Assembly: GCA_030248065.1 (NCBI GenBank) | Contig: JASAMV010002339.1 | Location: forward strand, 1 to 64,000 | DNA length: 64,000 nucleotides | DNA from: Rhynchonema sp. JSB1_4 | Lineage: Eukaryota; Nematoda; Chromadorea; Monhysterida; Xyalidae | Reading direction: 5' to 3' | Shown here: one piece after another, positions 22,768 to 37,300 of the stretch | Layout: each line of letters starts with the position of its first letter | Numbering within the stretch: the first letter of the stretch is position 1 | Made by a program: the position numbers and the translations under genes | The notes under the pieces: generated by a model | What the model saw: the letters and a program-made list of their open reading frames with translations, nothing else | What the model was told of the DNA's origin: nothing | Databases searched by the model: none

Positions 22768-25700
22768 GATTGATTGTTGGTGGATACATGCATGGATATA
22801 TAGTAGCTTGTCGGGTTTTATTCAACTACAACAATATGGGTTTGGTGTTCTAGTTCTGTTCATGTTCACTTACTGATTGAATTGGATAAAGTTTTGAGAG
22901 AGAGGTTTATTGTTTTTCTTTGCAGCGTCTGGTTTGACCCACTACCTTTTGCCAACGTGCAAGGTTACCATGAATGGCCGGTTTGTGCCGTTTGCCTGAT
23001 CTGCTCGGATTGCGTACAGACTTCATCAAATCCTCATGTTGCACATCATGATTGTTGCGTCCTCCCCCGCCCACGCTCGTCCGGGACATTCGTGCGCTAA
23101 GATACGCTCGCTTCACGTTGTTAATTTTTCACACTCCTGAACGTGTGCTTTCCGTTTCTGTGTGCTTCCTTGTTTGCTGTGCCTGTGCGTTTTATCACCT
23201 GTATGTCATCGGATCTCCAGCAGGTTGGCTCTTTGCAATTTTAAGCTAAAGTCGGTTGTTTTGGTGGATGGGGGAGTGTGCCTGTCGAACAACCGAGCCT
23301 GTATCGGAACACCGTCGCGCCGTCGCCGCACCAGCGCACGCGTACCACTGTGGGGAGACGGTTTCCCAACGAGAAGGTCGATCCTTGTTCCTGGTACGAC
23401 AGGCAGTTGACGCTGCATTTCATCCCAATTTTGCCCAAAAATCAGTATGTTTTGTGCACTCAAAATGGAACAAATCGGTATTTTTACCATTTTACCCCAA
23501 GCAGAACACGCGCTGGGCGCGATTTTCTGGTCCTGGGGTACATCTCGTCTTAGATTTGATTTTATTCATCCAAAATATGGTTCGGGTAACTCCGCTTCCA
23601 CCTTCTCTCATGTACTGTGTCCAGAAATGTTTAAAAAGTTTTTCTTGTTTTTTTTAAAGTTTCGCATAGGGTTGCCCACTTTTTTCAATTTAAAAAATTA
23701 AGCATTGGATATTTTTAACTTTTCGCCCCCCAAAACACCCGAAATTTGGTCAAATTTTTACCCAAAAAACAAAAAATTTCGCCACGTGCATCTCTCACAA
23801 TAATACGTTGGTTTCTCATGATTGTGGTAATTTCGGTGTTCAGACGCATAACAGTTCCTCACTTGTGTGTATCTGATGCCAGAAATGTACGTTTTGGTAC
23901 ATATTTGGGTAATTCTATGACTTGACGTTGGAAAACTTTTTTAAGAAGCTTTTTTTGAAAAAAGAAATTTGGAAAAAACCTTTTTTTCATCTCAAATTGT
24001 GTCCCCAAACTTCACTATTTGTTTGTTTGAAATTGCAGTATCACTATAACTATCCTCACTGAGCACTTTCATGCCATTGCTATATGTTTACTTTTTGCGA
24101 AAAACTGCCAGAAAAAATATTTGTGAGGAACGTGCAAGTAAAACACGGTGACGGTTCCCATTTTAGCATCTGGCCTAAACTTGCCTGCAGTGCCAATAAT
24201 TTTATTTTGCTACTTTTGAAACGTTTCGGAAACTGTCGGTGCGTCACTGGGACCTGGGGCCCTAAAATTTGGAGTTGGAGCTTGGATGATCTCAGTCCAG
24301 TCTGTTTCTGTTTGTTTCCCCAACATGTGCAGCCTGTTTTTGATGTCCTTTTGCGGTGTCCATTCCAGTTTTTGCGGCACCTTTGTAAACCAAACCGTTC
24401 GCCTGCGATTCAATTTTCAATAGCTCAGCAGCCGAGCTTTTTCCCGTTAAAATTTTACGAACACTTGCCAGCTGGTGTGTCTTAGTCGTTTTGAGTTTTG
24501 TTCATTTGACCCAAGTCGCGCTTCAGCAGCCGTTAAAAAATACTTGGCTCACTCCTCCTGTGCACGTCGTACTGTCCTGGTTCGGCTGGCAATGATACTT
24601 GATACCTTTCAGTGACATTTTTCTCACGCCACTCTCTGCTCAGCGATCAACATATGGGCAGTCTACGGGACGTTGTCAGGCAGCCCTTGAGTACCGTAAC
24701 CCACCGTAATTTTGATGTGCAAGGATCGTGCCGAGACCATTTTGTTTTTTATCTATGTTTTGCGTGTCAGCACCACAACACCAACCAACATTTCCAAGTT
24801 TTGGTGATCGACGCGCACGATGACAATTTCCAGCTTGCTGCCACTAATACACGTGTCGATAGGCAGCGACCAGCATGGGTCTCGCAACGATCCTTGCGTT
24901 TCACGGTTACGATATTCGGGGGCTGCCTGACAACCTCCCGTAGACAGACTTTACTCATATCTGTGTTTGGTGTTGGTTATTTTGTGGGCGTTAGACACTA
25001 CAAAATTTGTCAAAAAATATAGAATTCTGAGTTTCAGATGCAGTCGTTGGTTGCGTGGTTTCGCGTCATACCTCACATATCAATACCTGTCTGTCACATA
25101 CTCAGCTGTCATTCGTGCTGTTGACCGATATCTCCAATGTTGTACAACGGACGGACGTTGGAGATGGTTCGCCGTATTTGGTGTGCTCGATAGCACACGC
25201 AGGTAGACCAGGTGCAAGCTCGGAAATTGTGCCCGCTGTCAGTCATAATAATTGTTTCCGCTGTCTTGCCAGGTGCGGTCAGCTTTATCGTTTCCGTTTT
25301 GTTTGGCTCTTGTGGCCCCAGCGTATGCATTGGTTTAGCCCCTCTGCCGCTTTGCTTGGCCAATCACAGTTTGGGTCTTGTTTTTACGTCTGGTCTCGCC
25401 TGCGACCAAGTGTCAGTGTTGCCCTGCGCTGTTGTTAGTGTCAGAAAGCGTCCTTTTACGTGGTTTGGTTACTTTTTACGGTTTGTTCAAATTTCAATGG
25501 CCATTGTCTTTTTGATTGTGTAGCCTCAGCAAACAGCAGTGAATTATGTTGTGCCGCTGAAACTGTTGTGTGGGTAGTAAAACAAAATTCTAGGTGCAAG
25601 TTGCGCCCAAAATTTGACGTATTAGGTGCAAGTTGCACCCAGTAAATTTTGAAAAACTATGCTTATGGGTGCTTGCACATAATTGTATGTGTGCCGCCAG

Positions 25701-27631
25701 TAAAAATAGGTCAATGGACAAGCACAAATCAGCTTGGATGTTGTTTTTGGGACCTCGTCATTTGGGCACCGAGCATAACTGTTTGTATGAGCGGTGGAAT
25801 GGAAGGAACCTTTTTTGTTAACGGGTATGTCCTGCAGCAGCTTTCCTTTTTTAAACATCGCACCTGTTTTTGGTTTGTACTTTTTACGACGTGAAACTCT
25901 CGTTATGCTGTCCATGCTGTGCTCCACAAGCATCTGTGAACCATTTGTGCAAATGGACTGTTAAATACAAATGCTGTTGTTGTCGCGTTTCGGGTTGGTT
26001 CAGGGGCCTATTGATCATCCAAAAACATTTGTACCCGGAACATCACCTATACTGGTCCGCATTCCTTCTGGTCTAGCTGTTGTTCTTTTTTCATTCGTAC
26101 GACCCCAGGGAAGGTCGTTCGCATTCTAGTTTTTAGTAGTTTTTCATCCAAAACGGCCGGTGGTATGCTGAAAAACCCCAAGCAGCAAGTCGGCCAGAGG
26201 CCATCACAACAATATCGAGTGTGGGCCACCAGCAAACAGCCAGCCAAGTGACAGTTGTGCACGCAGTCCACATCCCTTTTTACTACTGCCATCCGTCTTG
26301 ATCTCTGTGTGCGCGACCACTTTATGTGTTGCTGAGATGTGCATCCTGTGCCTGGTGTGTTGAACGGTTGTTCGACTGCTGTTCTCGAATAATCAACACT
26401 GAAACCGCGCATTTTTGCGCGGTTGGTTTGTTGTGTGTGTATACGTCTTTCACTTTCACACAACTGAACTGATTGGACAATGACCAACCACCAACCGCAC
26501 ATAACAACAACAGCGTTCCGTACGTAAGGCAAAGATAGCAGTGTTCTTGTCACCAATATACAGTATTTGTATGGCTGGCAGTGGTTGTGTAGATGCTAGT
26601 GCTTCTGCTTCGCTCAACATTATATTGTGTTGTGTTTATTGTTCCCTCCAGTTTGCGGGATCGTTCGGTCAGTCCATCAACCATAGTACATGTAAGCCCA
26701 CAACCACAGACGTTTATGCGCAGTTTGGCGCCATTCTACTCTGGTTTAATAGTCGCAGTGTTGCTTTGAGCTGGCGAATGAACCCCGGCTTTAGCGCGAA
26801 CGGCTAGCAGCTTATGTAGCAGTGTTGTTGGTTGACGAACACGCACAGTTTGTGCATTGTGTCCGTCCATTATATGTGTGCAGTCTCTGTACTTGCTGGT
26901 AATGTGCGTATCAGAACGTCTCTCTCACACACACCACGCCCCAAGCTAGATTATTGCGTTAGCTGCGTCCGGCTGGCTGGCACTGACTGAATAGAATAGA
27001 TAGCCAGACTCTGTGCATGTCTTCAGTTGTCCATGTGGTCTGTGGTCTCTTGTGGCGCTCACCCACCCACAAGCATGTTTCGCCCCGACGTTTTTGAGGT
27101 CGAAGCTGGCGTGCCTGGTCCCCGGCATGTGTGTGATGCATTGCCTTGCTGTGTGCGCGCACAGCTTGTATCTGGTATCTCTCTACTCTCTGCTCTGTGC
27201 CGCTGCAGTTTGCATTAAAATTTTACAGAAACATGTCCATGTGCAAGGCTCACACGCATTCTCCTGCGAATTCTGGCTCCAGCTCGCTCCCAACCTTGTG
27301 TTCGTTCATGTATCAAATTTACAATAAGCATTTATTATGCAGCGCGCTTTTAGCGAACAAGCCAGCTCGCTGCTCCCATTAGAACGGCTCCGTAGCAAAT
27401 TGAATGTGTTTTTAGTGTTTTCTCACAATTTTCTTTTATTTACATGTTTACTTTATTCAGTAATGCTTCAAGCAACGTGCCAAATCATATTTTATTTAAC
27501 TTCATTTTCAGATTTCGCTGCCAACCGTTGTATTTGTACATAGCAAGGTGTCAGTGCTAATACATAATTTCCAAATGTAAAAACCTCCAGCATTTATTTT
27601 GCTGGCATTGAATCGCTCAAACCAACCAACC
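22768..27631. other. 4.9 kb T/G-rich stretch without recognised gene
   Basis: The + strand is rich in T and TG (GTTTG, TGTGTT). The longest frame (26047-26556, minus, 169 codons) has no recognisable motif and sits in biased sequence. The start may be TIPRL 3' UTR and the end EFA6 promoter or 5' UTR. Long T/G bias without exons would fit a non-coding transcript or old repeat; the sequence does not decide. Confidence 0.45.
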
Positions 27632-30600
27632 ATGACGCAAGTATTGACGCAACAACTGCCGACGCACAACAATAACGATGACGAAGCTAATGATGTATTC
27701 ACAGAATTGCCCATGCCGGTTTGTGAGATCCTGAGATCAGTTAACAGTTTTCGGTTGTAGTCCGCAGAATTTGTATTTTGTGGAATGGTTCCCATCCGAA
27801 TCATAAAGTAAGTAGCCCTTAGTCCTCGCATTACGTCGTGAGATTGTGCTGTTTGCCACAATGCAAGCACCGTTTGTGATCATTCGTATTTCCCTACCAT
27901 CATCACTAAATGATGCTACAAGCGCCTTGCGATTGACAAACGTGAAACAAAGAAATATATCCGAGGCTCACCAGGTCACCCATGCTCGCATTCGTCATCA
28001 GTTGCCTTTTCTACATTCCACCTCGTTGCTTGCTGCAGGTAACGCCCCGCAGTGTGCAACAGGCCCAGTCGTCCGGCAGTCCACGATGCGAGGCGTTCGT
28101 AATGACCGGTGATAAAATGCTCAGACTCAACTCGAAAATATCGCCCAGTTATGCGCAGGTGGGTGGTCGCCTTTTCATCCAATTTCAGTCATGAACAAGG
28201 AAAAGGGATCATTTTATAAATTTGGTCTATTTGTGTGACTGACGACCAGTTCAGTTCCTGGTCCGGCGGGGAAATTAGTGTATTGGTCGCACAATGACTA
28301 TATAAGAATCCATCCAAAAATTTTCCTAATTACCCTCTCCTCAATCACCTTTTTTATTTTTTCCCCTTTCTCCCCCCCCTTTGGAAAAAATATAAATATA
28401 ACGCTTGTGATCTGTAGCGAACCTCCCTACCATCAGAAAAGGACGACAAACCCACCCCTCCCTCCTTTTTTGGAGGAGAAATTAGTGTAGTCCCCTGGGG
28501 TAAGGGGAGAAGACCCAAATTCAAGAAAAGTCATTTTTGAGATCAGAAAGTTTGACCTATTTCTTCCGCTTTTGGAAAAATTCTCCATGAAAAGGGCAGG
28601 CCAAAAATGCCCATTGTGGGCATAGAAATGCCTATTTTAGGCAAAATGAAATTTGACCCAGTTTACCCATTTTTGAAAAACATTCCCTGCAGACCGGGTG
28701 TTTTGGCGATTTTTTTTAAATTTTGACCTAACAAAAAATATTTAAGCCTAAAAATGCCCATGACTAGGTGTTCGAAACCTGTGTGTAAATTTTTCTTGCG
28801 TTTTTCCCTAATTTTACCTGCCACGACACCTTCATTCTGGCCCTTAAAATCTGAGATTTGGATCTTCGTATGTCGCAGTTTAGCTTCATTTGAATTAAAA
28901 AACAACGGAAGGTTTCACTGACAAAATAAAGGGTCGCTACAAAGAGGATACAAGACATGAAAGTGCAGTATATTCAAGCTTTTATAAAGCGAACACAGCG
29001 TTTCGTACAAGCAGAGGAATAGACAAGGGATGAGAGAGCATTGTGTGACTGTTGTATTTAGCAAATTGTTGAAAAAATTAATTTGGAGTCCTGTCTACGC
29101 CTAGGTTTCGCGGGGTATTCGAGACCATCGGCGTGACGTTGTGCCCCCCGCTCGTCAGCCGAATAGCACAATAACCTAATCCTTTGAAGTAATTGGCGCA
29201 AAAAACATAGCTGTAGTATTTTTCACTTCATTGGCTGGAATTCACAAAACAAAGTCAAGCACAACGTCAAAGTTCAAAGTCAGATGTTTCGGCGTCACGC
29301 TGGCTCGTGCAGCTGACGCGATTTTCTAAACGAAGGTTCAACTTTGACGCACTATTGTGCATGATTGGATGCGCTTCTCGGGATACTGTTATTTTAATGA
29401 CGTAGCACAAGCGCTTCAGAAGATTGTTTCTGAGTTATAATAATTTCTGACTAATGGTATTGAAATAATGTGGCGATCATTAACCGCAGTCAAAATTTTT
29501 TTGGCACCTCCGTTGGTGATCGTCTGTTCATTTCTTTGCATCTTTTCAGAAATTCATAAACTCAGAAATACTTTCACAAAACGCTCCTGTTACATCCCTA
29601 TAATAATATTTTGGCTAGATAAGCAAAGCATCCAGCCTTGCACAATAATGCGTCAAAGTCGACCCTTCGTTTAGAAAATTGCGTCTCTTGCACGAGCCAG
29701 CGTGACGCCGAAACATCTGACTTTGAACTTTGACGTTGTGCTTGACTTTGTTTTCTGAATTCCACCCATTTTGCAGGAACAACGCAGCCATTTTTTGTTG
29801 GGCAAGGTGCAATAATCGCAAACTAACGCGATTCAAGCATTTGGAAGTGCAAACTTTCTGGCCCACTGAAATTACTACTACAACAAAGAGGGTGCACTTT
29901 ATTTCACTTGCAGGCGCGGCAAGACATGCTGCCCCCGTCGTCAATGAGCGACGTGAACGACAAACAACAACGACCACGTGGTCCGTTCGATGATCTGCCA
30001 ATGAAGGAACACAAAACGAGCAAACATCGGCGACAATTCGTGCTTGACACAGATGTGCAGGGCGATATGCCTAATTCACAGGTTCGCTACTGACCGGTTT
30101 GGGCAAAGAAATTCTGGAAATGCTCATAACACTGGTATGATGTTGCGGAAACAGGTTCAAGTATTTAAGGTGGCTCAGAAATGTTACGTGATGAACAATT
30201 TAGACGAGTTGTTTAGCAACAACAGGCAATACGTCCGACCCGTGATGAACTCCATCAACTAAGACAACAGGAAAACGAATCAAACAGAAAGTGAGCTGGG
30301 CAATTATCCTTGTATTATCCTATCTTTTCATTCAGAGCGCTCACGCATTGGGTGGAGACGAGAAGTCCCCGACAGCCACATCGACGGCTGAGACGAAAGA
30401 GCCAGGTGGGTTTCAGATCCTTTCTTCGCGATTCGTGCAAAATCGATAGAGTTCAGTTTGATATATACTTGCGGGCCGGAAAAAAGCCGTTTTTTTCGAA
30501 AAAAACGTTTTTTTCCGAGGCCCGGAAAAATACGTTTTTATTTTTCCGGAAATTTTTCCAAGTGGCAACTTTTGGAAAGAAACGGTTTTTTCCCAAAAAT

Positions 30601-33600
30601 TTCTGAGATATTTTCCAAGGTTGCTAAAGGATGTTGTCAAAACCAATGTAAATCGGTGCTAAACAGTTAAAAATGAGCACTTTTTAATCTCCAAGAGCAT
30701 TTTTAGCCTGTTTCAGGCCATTTCCCGACAAAATTTTCTCCAAAATAGGCGTTTTTGGACCATGGGTATCCTTAAGTACTGGAAAAATATTTGAAAAAAA
30801 CGTTTTTTTTTGGAAAAAACGGTTTTTTCCAAAATATATTTTGCGGAAAAATACGCAAGTATAGTTTGATATGCGCACAATCCTAAACACGACGCATTTC
30901 TGATGGGTTGGTTCATCGGCCTCATAATTATTAATCGGTGCATTTCGCGCAGAACGCAAGGCGGCCGATTAACCAAGCCAAACTCAGTCTTTCACTTCGC
31001 ACGTGAAGTGTTGTCACTCTGCCTTGTTATTTCAGGCTCCACGTCGTGTGTGACCGTGAACGCAGCGAGCAGTCACGTGACGTTGCCGTCGCCGACCGTG
31101 ATGTCAACGCCGAAACACGCGGCAATGCAGACACAGGATCATACGTTGGTGATACGGGTGGATAAACATGGTACGTTCCTGGTTAGTTTTTAATTTTGTG
31201 AATTACGATAATCCCCTTTGCATTTCAGGCAACGAGCATTTGGTGTCAATGGGTGCGTCACAAAGTGATAACGCGGCCAGACGACTCGCTAATCGTATGT
31301 ATAATTTGGACGGACTGAAAAAGACCGACGTGGGTGCTATTCTGGCCAAAAGGTTACTTGGATGGATCTGGCGAGACATATTCGCGCTTCTTTCAACTAG
31401 AAACAGGACTCGATAGTCAGGCTGCCAAAACATCTCGAATACTCTGTGCCGCTGTCAGAGTAGGCAAAAAGATGGTGACTAATCAACACCAGGTGTGGAT
31501 TGATGATGAGTTATTGTTGTTGTTGTGGTCACAACACTAATTATGAGAACTGGAGTGTGTTGAATTGTTGCATTGTAACTCAAAACAGACGTTTTGCGAA
31601 ATAGCTGCACAATTGGCGCAATGTGTGAATCATTCAAATGGCTCCTGGTTTGCGTGCGTTTAGTCTGACTCACTGACTGTATGACGTTTGTTGCGTCTTG
31701 CCAGCTTCCGCAACGATGTTTTTCAACTTTGAGCCTTGCGTGTTTGCTCCCTGCAGCGCGAGAGGGGATCGGATGTTTTGGAATAAACGTTGGATTAAGT
31801 TTGTGCGTGTGCAAAGGATGAAATGACGATCTGTTCTTTAACCACTGAGAAAATCCCTGATTTTGAAGTGAATGACATTTCCTAAAATGTCGTGAACATA
31901 ATAAACATATAATCACCCAGCGTGAACTGTGTGTTCAGTTCAACCAAACGAGTGCATGAACACAAGGTGAAACTTGAAAAAAAACTTATCTGAACTTTGG
32001 ACACATCATGTAAACAAAACAATATTTTTGAGTGGAGTGCGTGGATGTGCATTGTGTTTTGGTCGCAATGCATGCATTTCTGATACGGTACCATTGTGAA
32101 AAACGCAATGTCGTGCACTGCACATGAGGACACCCATGTTGGCCTTCGCAGAGTCATTCTTGTTGCATAACTACGTATGCACATTACACTTACATGCAGC
32201 TCGGCTACGATAACAAATTTTTGTCCTTGCCACACTCTCTTCTGGACGCACAAATCACCGACATTTTTCATCAACTACCCCTCTTGATCAGAAACGGACT
32301 GGAATCAATGAACACACAGTCAAAAATATTTTGTGCAACTTGGTATGACGGCTACGTACAGCCACAATCTCCGTCTTGGCCATGGCTTGCTTTTTTGGAT
32401 TCGGCTTCTCCGTTGTTCCAACTTTGTTGTTCGTCGTGAAATTCTCCGGCAGGCAGTGGCAGCAGCTATTACCGCATTGCATACGGTCTTGTGTTTATTT
32501 ATTATTATCATTTGCCTCAACGCAACTTTGTCGTCACCGTCGTGCGTGTGTGTGTGTGCGTTTGTTTCCAAGTCGTTTCTGGCTGGATATGTGCGCGCTG
32601 AGCTGAAGTGTCGTCCCCAAACATTTATTTATGTTCGCACTTTACTGACTGACAACCGTGATGTGTGACACCATACACACATAAACCGTTTGACTGGCGC
32701 AACTACGTACGCGCTAAGTGCTCCTTCCGATATCTCAAGTAGGCACCCACTACTGCAACGACCAGCTTGATTGGTTTGGTATCCGTGCACATTTCTGCAG
32801 TTACAACCATCCTTTGAGGCAGTATTTGCTGCGCCATGCTACCTCCACCTATCTATTTGTTGTTTTATTCGTTTTATTGATGCAGCAAACGACTGAGATC
32901 GCCTTTGACAGACATACACAGAGTCAGCAGTCAGGAGCCACGTTGGCGCGCGACGTTCTGTCTTTATCATCACGGCAGTCAAATTTATTTTATGACCAAA
33001 CTGATTGCGTGCGACATGCTGTAGACTACATCGACACTATCCGCTCTAAATCCACGTGAATTCACGTTGTTGAGCACTTCGTGTGGATTGGTGGTGTGTG
33101 TGTGTGCTGTTGTGTGTATTTGCGTTTGGGTAATTTTCACCGGAGGCAACAACCGCTGTATTTTGGTAGAACTTCGGACGCCAGGTGCAGAATTCCGATG
33201 TTGTGGTTTTGCAAGTTAGTAGTTTGCTTTTGAAAAATGTCATCGTTTTTTTCGTTGAAACTGCCGTTAAACAGGTATTTTGTGGCCTCATTGTGGGTTG
33301 TTGGCGTTTAGTGCTTTGGTGTGCATTTGGTGGATGTCGTTACTAACGGACATCAGAGAACGACCGAGTTTGTTTGCATTAATGTGCATCCCGGCTGTCA
33401 CCAACCAACCACGTATACCTTTTATGTATTATGGTCATCCCCCACCACGCGCACAACAATGTTTATTTTATTTTTACATCTAAATTTCGACGTCGCCTTT
33501 TGGTGGCGATATTTTCGGTCGGTTGTTACATGTATGCACACTGTACATCCATCATGTATGTAAAGTTATCGACATCGACACACAGGTGTGCGTTTTTGGA

Positions 33601-34315
33601 TGAATGATCTAGTGCACTGTGTGGTTTAGTTGCGGTAGTTTTGCGACACCACGCTATTTTGATCAATAACCATCCAGCATTTTTCGGATTGGTCTAGTTC
33701 TTGTTCACACCCAGGCAGGTAATTTCGCTCCACCGAAAATTTCGTCTGTTGTCACATGTCCGTGAGGATAATAGTAGCCAATTTGGTTGTTGTTTTGCTC
33801 AACAGTAACGAAGTATCAGTTGCCTGGTCCGGACCAGTGTCTTTTGAGGTAAAAAGCACACTTCAGTCGTTCAATATTTGCATGGTGCGTCGAAAAAAGT
33901 TTATTGCACATAAAATCACACCTAGCTGCTCGTTCGTTATGTGAGTCATACGTGACACACGCGTGCTTTTTGTCATCATTGTATGACATGTACCTAAGTT
34001 CTTGCAACATGGCACATCAAAAGTGTGAACAACTGTTACGATTTCGTATGTGCGTGTGAGAATCAACATGGATGTTTTTCTAGATTTCGCTTCGATCAAT
34101 ATTTTAAACATTACGCGAATTTAAAGGCGCGGTTATACTCATTCCGAAGAACAAAATCACCCCCCAACAGTCCCACAAAAACCCCTCTCCCCCCCCCCCC
34201 CTCTTCTCTCTCTCCCCCCCGCTTCCCCCTCCCCCCCCCCTCCCCCAACAAAAAAAACCCCCCCCCCCCCCCTCCTCCCCCAAAAAAAAAAAAAAAAAAA
34301 CCCACCCCCCCCACC

Positions 34316-34365
<50 letters not shown>

Positions 34366-37300
34366 AAAAAAAAAAAAAACCCCCCCCCTTTTTCTTTTTC
34401 CCACCCCCCCCCCCCCCCCCCCAGCCCCCCCCCCCCCCCCCCCCCCACAACCCCCCCCCCTGAAGTGACTTATTTTATTGAAAAAGAAGGGATTTTTTGT
34501 CAAAAATACTAAAATTTCTGATGGATTCGGTAAGTAAGTGATCAGTATTGTCTATCTGATGACTTTTTCATGGAAAACAATGAATTTTCAACCAAAAGAT
34601 AGGTTAAAAAAACGCGAAAATTATGACAAAAATTGGGCTGAAATTTGAGCCAAAAATTCGGGCCGGGCCGGGCCGAAGATTTGGGGGCTCGGGCCGGGCC
34701 GGCCCGGCCAAACCCTGCCTGATTGCGACCTCTGACTCTCACACAATGTCTACCGCTTTTATTTCGTCATATTATTTTTCGGTAATTGTGTGAAATTCAG
34801 ACGAAGATGGAGAAGATCCTGTGTAGATGGGAGTGTGTTATGAATTCCTTTTGTTTGAACACCATGGCAGCCCAAAATCGTTCTTTTGAGCGTTTTCAGG
34901 TTTGAAAATGCTTCATTCTAACATTGCCGTATCCAAACAGTAAAAGTTTCGACATGCCAAGGTCTCTCAGCGACAATTTCAAGCAGTTGAAGCTCAAGGA
35001 ACTGTCCTGAAAGTCAAGATGTTTTGACTTCGTTCTTTCTATTCCGCGGAACGTTTTTGCGTTCCTTGTCAATTGCGTCAGATCGTTCCGTGTGACGTGG
35101 CTATACTCGTTTCCGCTGTTCTTCGGGCGAAGTATAACCACGTCAGCGGAAACGATCGTTCCTTCAGCCGTTCCTTCTGTTCCGCGGAACGAGTATAACC
35201 GCACCTTTACTGAATATGGATTACGATCTGGACGATTGGCGCATCTACAGCGGGGCGGAGTGTTCGACAGCACCTCGCTATTATTACAATCATCATAACA
35301 CACCTGTGGATTACACGACATTCAAGTCTGTGGTGCACAGCCAGTAAACCAGGCCTGGGGAGACAGAATATGACCAAGTGTGCACATGTGAAACATCAAC
35401 CGTATATATTTCAGTGACGAGTTCAGCGCGCAGGTGGCACGTGAGTACCTGTCAATGTTCAATTTTGCCGGACTTCGAATCGATGCCGCGATACGGAAAC
35501 TCATGTCTCAATTCTGTCTGGTTGGTTATTTCTCGTTTATTTTATTTTTATTAAGTTCTATAATCTCTCTGAACTGTTTTTTCCCTCACAGGTTGGCGAG
35601 AGCAGCGAGCGTGAACGAGTGTTGCAGTATTTCTCACGTCGATATCACGAATGCAATCCAGGACTGTTTGGCAATGAAGGTATGTAAGCAGCGCTTCTTT
35701 AATCGCACATTGTGCGTATCTTTTCCGTTTTGCATGGAAAATTTCGTGATTATTTCAGACGAGGTGCACACGTTGACATGTGCGATATTGCTGCTCAATT
35801 CTGATCTGCATGGACCGGTCAGTCTTAGGGAGGGGATTTGTGATTTGATTCTTATGATGGAAATCGTGATCGTGATTTTGCTTTTTGTTGATTCTTTTAA
35901 GAAAACGAGCAAGTCTGGTTATTTTCAGACAGTGGGCAAGCGAATGACATGTCACGAATTCATCGAGAATCTCTCACATACCGGATACAAGTACAAACGG
36001 GACGTGCTCAAGTCGTTGTACCAATCGATAAAGAATGCGCAGATTGAATGGGCCGGGTACGTTCTTGTTGTTATTGTCGTGCAATGAAAATGCCTGGCAT
36101 ATAGTGACTGACAACCATATGGTCGCCCACTTTTTCGTTAGTCTATCACTGAACAAAGCATGTTTATTGTTGTGACTGAAAATGCCGGATTCCTGTCATG
36201 TCACTGTGAAAAGGATGGATTATTGCCATTGATAGTGCGGCTTTCTATTTCAGTGACGCAACGGACGAGTCAGCTAAATCTTCGTCAGCAGCAGGCACGA
36301 GCGGCAGTCAACGCTCCTCCGCCGAACAACAGGTGGAGGAACAAGTCGTCTATCACAAGGGCTGGGTTATGCGCAAATGTGTTTATGATGAAAATGCGAA
36401 ACGAAGTTAGTTATTGTTTTCGACTGTTCTCATAAAGCATCGATTTCACAAGCGTTTATGGAGCTCTGCTGCGAATCTGAGCGTGTCGTACAATGTGTCT
36501 GTCCGGTACAATGAAAAAAAACAAAAGTTGGCACAAATCTGAATACACAACAATATTCCCATCAGTAGGTATCAAAATTGCCTATCTGTCTGCCACGTCC
36601 ATGTGATTTTTTCAGTTGAAGATATTGTTCCCAGATCTCAAACAGCTGAGATAGAACTTCTACGCTGGTCGAAATTAGTTCCCGTGAGTAAGCATCGAAT
36701 TATCGACCTCAAAAAGTAAAGTGAAGAAGACTGGCCCCAAGCGATCACCAAGTTTGATGCCAACCATGGTGTTTGCAGCGCCATTCGGTCGTCGTTCGTG
36801 GCGCATGCTGTACGCAACATTAAAGGGTGTCGTGATGTATCTGCACAAAGACGAGCAGGGCTTCACACGAGGCCAATACCAGACATACCGTAATGCCGTG
36901 AGGGTGCTGCACGCGCATGCACATGCCAACATCAGGACCGTGAACACCAAACGGCCGAATACGTTCACGTTGCGCACGGCGAATGGCGCTGAGTACCTGT
37001 TTCAGGCCAGGTGAGCTCGCAACGATTTGTTCTGGAAAATAGTGGTCAATTTTGGGATATTAGCTCTGCTCTGCCGTAGTTTGCGCTTTAGTTTAGGATT
37101 ATGACTGGTCTAGGAGAGCTGTGCTTGTACCGAGTTCATTCATCTTGACCAGCTGAAAAAACTGCCTGTCTTCATGGTTGAGCCCACTATTAATCAGTGT
37201 CAAAGTATTTGCCAGAAGTTGTGTAGTACTTGGAATGTTACAATTTGCAGCGACCAGAATGAAGTGTGCACGTGGGTTGACAAGATCAATTTCGTCGCCG

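Larger units (their letters stand above)
34124..35207. mobile_element. 1.1 kb element with TA duplication, containing a hAT-A copy
   Basis: Inverted ends AAGGCGCGGTTATACTC at 34124 and GAGTATAACCGCACCTT ending 35207, with TA on both sides (34122-34123, 35208-35209), as in Tc1/mariner. Near the right end are further GGAACG/CGTTCC inverted words (35035-35200). The centre holds the C-tract (34170-34460) and the hAT-A right part (to 34735). Confidence 0.6.

Noticed and set aside
26047..26556. 169-codon minus-strand frame as a gene
   Set aside because: No recognisable motif, biased composition and no flanking exons; open by chance is more likely.
34025..34503. Proline- and glycine-rich open frames on both strands
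   Set aside because: They are translations of C/G homopolymers in a block that is probably an artefact.
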